Program-made: the position numbers and the translations under genes | Source: Semisulcospira habei | Lineage: Eukaryota; Mollusca; Gastropoda; Semisulcospiridae | Assembly (NCBI GenBank): GCA_036245525.1 | Contig: BTPG01000006.1 | Span: forward strand, 70,743,464-70,807,463 | Length of the DNA stretch: 64,000 nucleotides | Direction: 5' to 3' | The notes under the pieces: model-generated | Told to the model about the DNA's origin: nothing | Databases searched by the model: none | Seen by the model: only the letters and a program-made list of their open reading frames with translations | Shown here: positions 41,095 through 64,000 of the stretch, one piece after another | How positions within the stretch are numbered: position 1 is the first letter of the stretch | Layout of the letters: each line of letters opens with the position of its first letter

Positions 41095-41345
41095 TACCCT
41101 TAAGAACACCACAGAGGGAGATGGTTTAGGCATAGCAGTTCAAGATTAGTGCCAGATTAGCTTGGCACCTTCCCAGCATGCAAGCCCATGAGTACCGAGA
41201 TGGGGCCGACGCGGGCTCTGAGTGGTTTGCCTGTGGCCCTATGGGTCCCGCGTGAGGGCTTGTGGCCTGGGTTCCAGGCGACAAGCTATTATGGCACTAC
41301 TCTTGAGCTATTGTCAACTCCATGTCCCACAGTTGGTACTGACAC
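41095..41345. mobile_element. Foldback element, family A, copy A9, with a foreign centre
   Basis: Left arm GTTCAAGATTAGTGCCAGAT...TTGGCACC and right arm GGCGACAAGCTATTATGGCAC are separated by ~108 bp of GC-rich sequence (41,169-41,276) not found in other copies. Confidence 0.75.
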
Positions 41346-41421
41346 TAGCTCACAATGTTGTGAAAGTCGTGAGTAGAAGTAGAAGTGAACTCAAAACAAC
41401 GTCATCCAGGCCAAGACTTAC

Positions 41422-41533
41422 GGTGAACAGAAGTACTGTACATAGGAAGAGTTCAGGATGACACCACTGCGGGCAAACCGGTCCAGGTTGGGGGTGATCA
41501 TGGCAGGGTTGTGCCATCCCACGTCATTCCAAC
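41422..41533 (-). CDS. Arylsulfatase-like exon 2
   Basis: Encodes WNDVGWHNPAMITPNLDRFA, then SGVILNSSYVQYFCSP. The Cys of CSPSR is the residue converted to formylglycine in sulfatases. The donor GTAAGT cuts inside the Pro codon. Confidence 0.92.
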
Positions 41534-41682
41534 CTCAAACATAAAGAGAAACCTAGCTTCATTGCACGTACACACTACCATGGTACCATACTGGCAGTTC
41601 CTATCCGAGAGTCGTGTGGGCCCATGGCTTTTTGTTGACCGTGACCTAGCAGGATATGAGAACGTTAACCAGTTAACACTTT

Positions 41683-42445
41683 CTATCTATCTATCTATCT
41701 ATATCCCGTAGTCTTGCCGACCGTTGGGGCACCACTGATGACTTGGCAACCAGCTCCCTCCATTCCTCTCTGTTCTCTGCCATTCTCAGCGAATCGCCCA
41801 GCTTCAGTCCTGTCCACTCTGATATATTGTCCTCCCATCTTTTCCTCTATCTTCCTCTCCTTCGTCTTCCTTGCACAGTGCCTTGCAGGATTGTTTTGGC
41901 AAGCCCTGCTGAACGCGTGACATGCCCATACCACTCCAGTTTGCGTTTTCTCACAATGGCTAATAAGTCTTCATAGGGCCCGATGGCTTGCCTGATTCTG
42001 CTTCCCACTTCCTCGTTTGTGATGTGATCTCTGTATGAGATGCCAAGCAGCCTTCGAAAACATCTGAGTGGCTTGTATCCTCCTTTCAAGGTCTGCTGTG
42101 AGGGTCCATGACTCGCAGGCATACAAGAGCACTGAGATGACTAAGGAGCGCATCAGTCTGATCTTGGAGCAGAGTGTGATGTTTCTGTCCTTCCATGTGG
42201 TCTTCAATCTTGTCAGTGCTGTTGTTGTCTGCGCAATCCTGGACAGTATTTCCGGTTTTGATCCCTCATCTGTCACAATGGCTCCTAAGTATTTGAATTT
42301 CTTAACTGTTTCCAGTTTTTGGCCTCCAAAATATGATTTCAGTGCCAATGCCACTGGTGTAATTGGTCATCAGTTTGGTCTTCTCTGCACTGATTTCCAT
42401 CCCATATGCAATGGCTGTACTATCCAGCTTTTCCACCAGCTTTAA
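41683..42445 (-). mobile_element. 5'-truncated LINE tail, same family as 39,860-40,315, inverted
   Basis: The minus strand encodes FGGQKLETVKKFKYLGAIVT, ALTRLKTTWKDRNITLCSKI and YACESWTLTADLERRIQA, then the same C-terminus in a shifted frame. It ends in (TATC)n (GATA on the minus strand) at 41,685-41,702. It carries more of the RT end than the plus-strand copy but is frameshifted near 42,055. Confidence 0.87.
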
Positions 42446-42908
42446 AGGCGATTAAATCCGTCGGCAATGTTAAAGCCTAGCGCTGATACAATGCAAAACA
42501 TCCGATAGCGTACACACCGCAGAATGCATGAAACGCACTCATAGTGCAGTGAATGTATATTTCACGGCACATCATTCACGCTGCCTCAGGTGTGTGTGTA
42601 CTAAATAGTCGACCGCATGGTGCTGATTCTGTAAGGGCCATGCGATATATGAACTGCAACTGTCAAACAGATCAACCAATACATAAACACACACTGATTG
42701 TCCGCCATGAGATTGCTTCAGTCGCCTGCTCGGCGTTAAACCCAAATAACTATCACACTGGTTGTCTCCTTTGCTTCGCTGCGCAATCGAAGCAACAAAT
42801 CGATGGAGAGAGTGAGAGATAAACTACGGGAAAAAAAGATTGTAAAACACATTATATATGTATTACAGTAGAAGATATATTTCGGTGTACACAGTTATTT
42901 TAATGCAT

Positions 42909-43112
42909 TTAACCCCAAGGCCGCATTTCCCAATTTTGGAGGGGTCACCTAACGCCTATGTGCCAGCTGCAGGAGATAGGTCGACCACGATAATTCAAGG
43001 GTAGTGCCAGATTTGCTGGGCGCCTGATGGCGCCAAAGTAATCTGGCACTACCCTTGAATTATCATGGTCGATCCATCTCCAGCTGCAGTGCGTCGGGAC
43101 TAAATGGGTTAA
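42909..43112. mobile_element. Foldback element, family A, copy A10
   Basis: TTAACCCCAAGGCCGC at the left and GGGACTAAATGGGTTAA at the right. Arms ACGATAATTCAAGGGTAGTG and partner. It lies 7 bp inside the intron after arylsulfatase exon 1's donor. Confidence 0.88.
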
Positions 43113-43124
43113 ATATATACTCAC

Positions 43125-43173
43125 CAAGATCATCAGCAACAAAGAATATAACATGGGGTGGAGCGGCTGCTAC
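43125..43173 (-). CDS. Arylsulfatase-like exon 1 (first recognised)
   Basis: Encodes VAAAPPHVIFFVADDLG, the first strand of the sulfatase fold with the Asp-Asp that binds the active-site metal. Donor GTGAGT at the low end, acceptor AG after 43,173. There is no in-frame ATG, so an upstream exon with the signal peptide is expected. Confidence 0.9.
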
Positions 43174-43275
43174 CTTACACACGACGGTCGTCAGAAAAAC
43201 GACATATAGTTACAAGATTCTTGTATATGAACAGTATATTGTAAATAACGTTTTTCAGCCGTCAGTTCGGAGGGC

Positions 43276-43728
43276 TGTAACCTGACTTTTTTGTTGTATT
43301 GTGGAGCAACAGTGCTGCGTAGCGTGGGGGAGTGTTTGTTTCCACCACTCGATGCAATGCTGATGCTGTGGAAGTAGTATTAACCTTGGTTTAGTTTTTT
43401 CCTTTTGTTTTTCTTTTCTTTCTTTTTTTTTTCGGGAGGGGGAGGGGAGTAGGGGGCAGGGAGGGGAAGTGTCGGTGGGAAGTGTGGGAAGGAAGGAAAG
43501 GGGGAATAGTGTATTAGTAATAAAGATTGAGTGTACGTGTAAAGTAAATGTGTTGTGTTGCTTGTGCTGAGCTGTAACCTGTCTTGAGGCAAGACGCTAG
43601 GGTCCTTTATCTATCTCTTCCTTCTCTTCTACTCCCAACCTTCATTCTCGTCTATCTCTCTTTAGTCGGGACATTTGGGGGTTCTACTTCTATCTTCCAT
43701 TCTCGTCTGTCCCTCCCTAGTCGTGACA
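43276..43728 (+). repeat. Candidate LTR remnant with adjoining primer-binding-like site
   Basis: Starts TGTAACCTGAC, has AATAAAG near 43,520 and ends CTAGTCGTGACA. The next bases TTGGTATTCAGAGTG resemble an initiator-Met-type primer site (TGGTATCAGAGC) with differences. A ~60-bp CTCGTCT...TAGTCG.GACA end segment is duplicated inside. No coding part or second LTR is seen. Confidence 0.4.
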
Positions 43729-43991
43729 CGTTGGTATTCAGAGTGAAGGATGTATAACTGTTATTCGGTGCCAGAGACTCTACATTTTCTAGTGTGTATA
43801 TATGGGGAACTAAATTTAGCTGTAATCTGTGGTCGCTACAGCATTGTCTGGATGACACACCTCTGTTTTTTTCGCGTCTGCGCCAACTAACTCGCGTATA
43901 ACCTATGCGTGCCCAGTGTGTACGCAGCTGGAGAGGCATGGAACAAGGGCAGTTCCCGATGGCCCTACGAAAAACAATGCGGATACCACCC

Positions 43992-44063
43992 AGCTGCAAG
44001 AGGCAAAGAACTTCATGAGCCCCCGCATATTCGGGGGCTCATGAGGTTCTTTGCCTCTTGCCT
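43992..44063. mobile_element. Foldback element, family B, copy 5
   Basis: CAAGAGGCAAAGAACTTCAT and ATGAGGTTCTTTGCCTCTTG around GAGCCCCCGCATATTCGGGG. The arm variant AAAGAAC (ATAGATC elsewhere) is present on both sides. Confidence 0.9.
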
Positions 44064-44326
44064 CTTCATATCCATGTTCCTCGGTATTTTTCGGCGTTGA
44101 GCTCGCCCTGCATCGAAAGTCATAATTGTACGTCCACTAGGAGAAAACGGGGTTAAGCTATATAGCTCTGTCGTTGATCGCTTTCTTGAAAGTAAAACGG
44201 TTAATGCCCTTGATGCGTAAGATATTATTTTAAATATACACGGTAGTCAAAGGTCAGACAAAAATCCTTAGTGTATGAATCGCTCTCTGGTACATGTAAT
44301 CTCGGGTTATTTTTGGTGATGACAAC

Positions 44327-44388
44327 GCATTGGTAATGCTGCTGTGCATTTATACATCATATAGCAGTATTACCAATGCATGGTTTTG
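44327..44388. repeat. Small palindrome
   Basis: GCATTGGTAATGCTGCT and AGCAGTATTACCAATGC around a 26-base loop. Confidence 0.75.
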
Positions 44389-44576
44389 TGACCAGCAAAC
44401 AAACGTTTTCATATAGCCCTCGCACACTAAAGGATGAGATAAAAGACCAAACTATTAGTGCAGATTGTCTTTGCGTCTGCGAATTATCAACGGCACGTTT
44501 GAAAACTGGATTATGTAACCTTAACTTTTATCGCTGTAAAGAAAATTTCGTTGTACATTGTTATCTCTCTCTCTCT

Positions 44577-44582
44577 CACTCA

Positions 44583-44626
<44 letters not shown>

Positions 44627-44655
44627 CACACACACATCACGCACACACACGGGGG
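44577..44655. repeat. (CACG)n then (CA)n microsatellite
   Basis: CACGCACG repeats from 44,580, changing to CA repeats and ending with GCACACACACG. Confidence 0.95.
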
Positions 44656-44699
44656 AAAACAAATACACAAGCATATATTCATTTATTCATTTTCATCTA

Positions 44700-45339
44700 T
44701 GCTCCGTATCTAAACTATTTATTCCATTATGACGCCTAGAAGCACAAAGTATCTGGCACCACCTTTGTACTTTTAAGGTCGATGTATATTCTTGTAATAA
44801 AAATAATGATGATAGTAATAGTAATGATAATGATAAATATGTGTAGAACGTAGTTTCAAAAAGGCTCCAAGCGCTCCAGCAAGCCGACACACGTGAATCG
44901 AAACGACAAAAACAACAAACATATTGCATGTGAACTAAAGATGCAACAATACTAAAATATAATAATACTGTAATACTGAGTACATGTAACACAGCTGTGG
45001 TCAGCATGTTTTGTTTAGATCTGTTATTTTATTGGTCTACGTCATAAGCAAACAATTAAATGGAACACTAAAGATGCGCGCCGAACCAAGGCTATAGTGC
45101 GTTTGCATCGCTCGTGAACCATGTTCCTGCGAAGATTTTGAAAGCAGAGAAAAACATATGAATTTATTTTAATGAAAAAGGTGATTCTCTCGAGCACCCG
45201 ACACATTCTTCATAAACAATGTGTACATATAACCTTGCTACTTCTCCTGACTCACAGGCATGATAAGTCAAAGTTTGAGATCAAAAGGTTCAAAGTATGG
45301 AAATCAGCTGGAAAACCACATTCACTGATCCTCATAAAT
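44700..45339. other. No gene seen
   Basis: AT-rich spacer between the two genes. A possible signal-peptide-like frame starts at 45,007 on the minus strand (MLTTAVLHVLSITVLLYFS), which could be a first exon of the arylsulfatase gene. It has no supporting homology. Confidence 0.3.
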
Positions 45340-45488
45340 AAAATTGCAATATTGGGATAAACGAGTCCACTTCACAAAATGACGTAGATCACACAGTAAT
45401 TGTGTCTCCCGTGCACGGCAATGGAGAAATTACTGAGTAATCTACGTCATTTGGTGAAGTGGACGTCATTTATCCCAATATCACAATT
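45340..45488. mobile_element. Foldback element (family E)
   Basis: ATTGCAATATTGGGATAAA pairs with TTTATCCCAATATCACAAT. Inside, CCACTTCACAAAATGACGTA pairs with TACGTCATTTGGTGAAGTGG. Arms ~60 bp, loop ~25 bp. Confidence 0.88.
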
Positions 45489-45688
45489 TCTTGAAATGTG
45501 CGCATGCTGAGGGGAACGTTTTGACGTTGGAAAAAAATACTTTACCAGCATTGCAAACGCACTTTAATAAGCAATAAATTCTGAATGCATAACCTTAAAT
45601 CAAGAAATCTGCGTAGTAATTATCTATTGATAAAAAATAATTACTAATTCCATACCTTTTTCATCTAACAGTATAGTTATGTATCAAT

Positions 45689-45775
45689 ACGATGCGATGC
45701 GATACGATACGATACGAAGCAATACGAAACAATATGATACGACACGATACGATACGACATCGTAGTATCGCGTAG
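45689..45775. repeat. Tandem pentamer array
   Basis: Repeated GATAC/GATGC/GAAAC-type 5-mers, for example GATACGATACGATACGAAGC. Confidence 0.9.
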
Positions 45776-45892
45776 TGCTGTGCCGCACTGTTTCGTAAAA
45801 ATAAACAACTTCGAAAACTTCAAATTAAAGAAAGGCATGGACGGACTGCAAATATATAAAATGAAATTCAATTACTTGACGCCTCACTCACT

Positions 45893-46000
45893 TTTAACCG
45901 TTTATCTGCGGGACACGCGTAGAGCCACCCTTCTGCAAAAGACATAAACCTTCATGAGACCCCGCAGTTGCGGTGGCGCATGAGGGAGTTGCCTCTTGAT
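45893..46000. mobile_element. Foldback element, family B, copy 6 (decayed)
   Basis: TTAACCGTTTATCTGCGGG left end, AAAAGACATAAACCTTCATG then GAGACCCCGCAGTTGCGG. The right arm is degraded (GCATGAGGGAGTTGCCTCTT). Confidence 0.65.
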
Positions 46001-46092
46001 GTTTAAATGTATAGCCCTACTTTTCAAGCAGTGTGACATCTGGTGTTCAGCCTAAAATGACTACAAACATTTCATCCATGGACGTCAATGTG

Positions 46093-46319
46093 TTGACCCC
46101 TTCGCTGTCAGGTATAGCGAATCGCTGTCAATATCACGCATTGACCGACAAACTCAGTTGCAAACGACAGATACAAGGGACCCAAAAATCGGCAGAAAGA
46201 ACACAGGACACACAAGAGACATAAATCCTCATGAGCCCCCGCGATTGTGGGGGCTTATGGGGGTTTATGTCTCTTGCAGCCGGACAGCTTTCGCCTTGCC
46301 ACGACAGATAAGGGGTCAA
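46093..46319. mobile_element. Foldback element, family B, copy 7
   Basis: Outer inverted ends TTGACCCCTTCGCTGTC and GACAGATAAGGGGTCAA. Inner stem AAGAGACATAAATCCTCATG with GAGCCCCCGCGATTGTGGGG. TTGA/TCAA in place of TTAA at both ends. Confidence 0.88.
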
Positions 46320-46349
46320 ACCCTTCCACATACCATGCAATAGGTTAGT

Positions 46350-46430
46350 TAGCTGGGTTTAACGCCACGCAGGCGACTAAGGCCATCTCACGGCGGGATG
46401 GGTAAAAATCTGGCCAGCCATCCATGCAGA
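46350..46430. repeat. Short dispersed repeat ('TTTAACGCC...CGGCGGGATG'), copy 1
   Basis: GTTAGTTAGCTGGGTTTAAC, GCCACGCAGGCGACTAAGG, CATCTCACGGCGGGATG and AAAAATCTGGCCAGCC. A second copy at 47,725-47,815 shares the same order. Resembles a common repeat of mollusc genomes. Confidence 0.75.
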
Positions 46431-46525
46431 ATGCAAACATAGTATAATATTTAGCGCTGTAATAATCTAGTAAAGCGTTACATTCTTCACAGTCCTTATT
46501 CTCCTATGAACTGGTTTCAGTCTTC

Positions 46526-64000
<17,475 letters not shown>

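Overview
This is eukaryotic DNA, most likely from a marine mollusc and probably a gastropod. I infer this from split genes with GT/AG introns, CR1-, RTE- and Penelope-type retroelements, two kinds of Ty3/Gypsy element, tRNA-derived SINEs, long (TAA)n, (CA)n and (GA)n microsatellites, and a very high density of short palindromic 'foldback' elements. No database search was possible, so the taxon is an inference.

Left third (1-26,000): almost entirely mobile DNA. Fragments of CR1-like LINEs flank an old, mutated Ty3/Gypsy element on the minus strand (about 1,510-13,367). Inside its gag gene sits a young, apparently intact 7,566-bp LTR retrotransposon on the plus strand (5,181-12,746). The insert has a 5-bp target duplication, 1,235-bp LTRs that differ at about five positions, a tRNA-Leu-type primer site, and the unusual order integrase before reverse transcriptase (Gmr1-like). 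Next come a TIR element (15,097-15,828), foldback elements, a decayed Penelope-like element with a GIY-YIG endonuclease (20,400-22,045), and SINEs.

Middle (26,972-43,173, minus strand): a multi-exon arylsulfatase B-like gene that I assembled exon by exon. Catalytic CSPSR, metal-binding DD and the C-terminal GGVW block are present, and splice phases fit throughout except at two places where an exon is missing. One exon exists as a tandem pair whose second copy has an in-frame TGA, and another exon also carries a TGA. The gene is therefore either decaying or incompletely represented. Its introns hold a CR1 LINE, LINE tails and many foldback elements.

Right third (46,526-64,000, minus strand): the 3' part of a second split gene. 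Its C-terminal exons resemble the stalk and microtubule-binding region of dynein heavy chains, but the gene ends in a short charged tail with no following AAA module. A 13.5-kb intron contains an intact RTE-type LINE (1,004-aa ORF, 14-bp target duplication), diverged tandem repeats and SINEs.

The most striking non-gene pattern is more than 30 palindromic elements in several families. Many are bounded by TTAA. Within a copy, both arms often share the same private substitutions.
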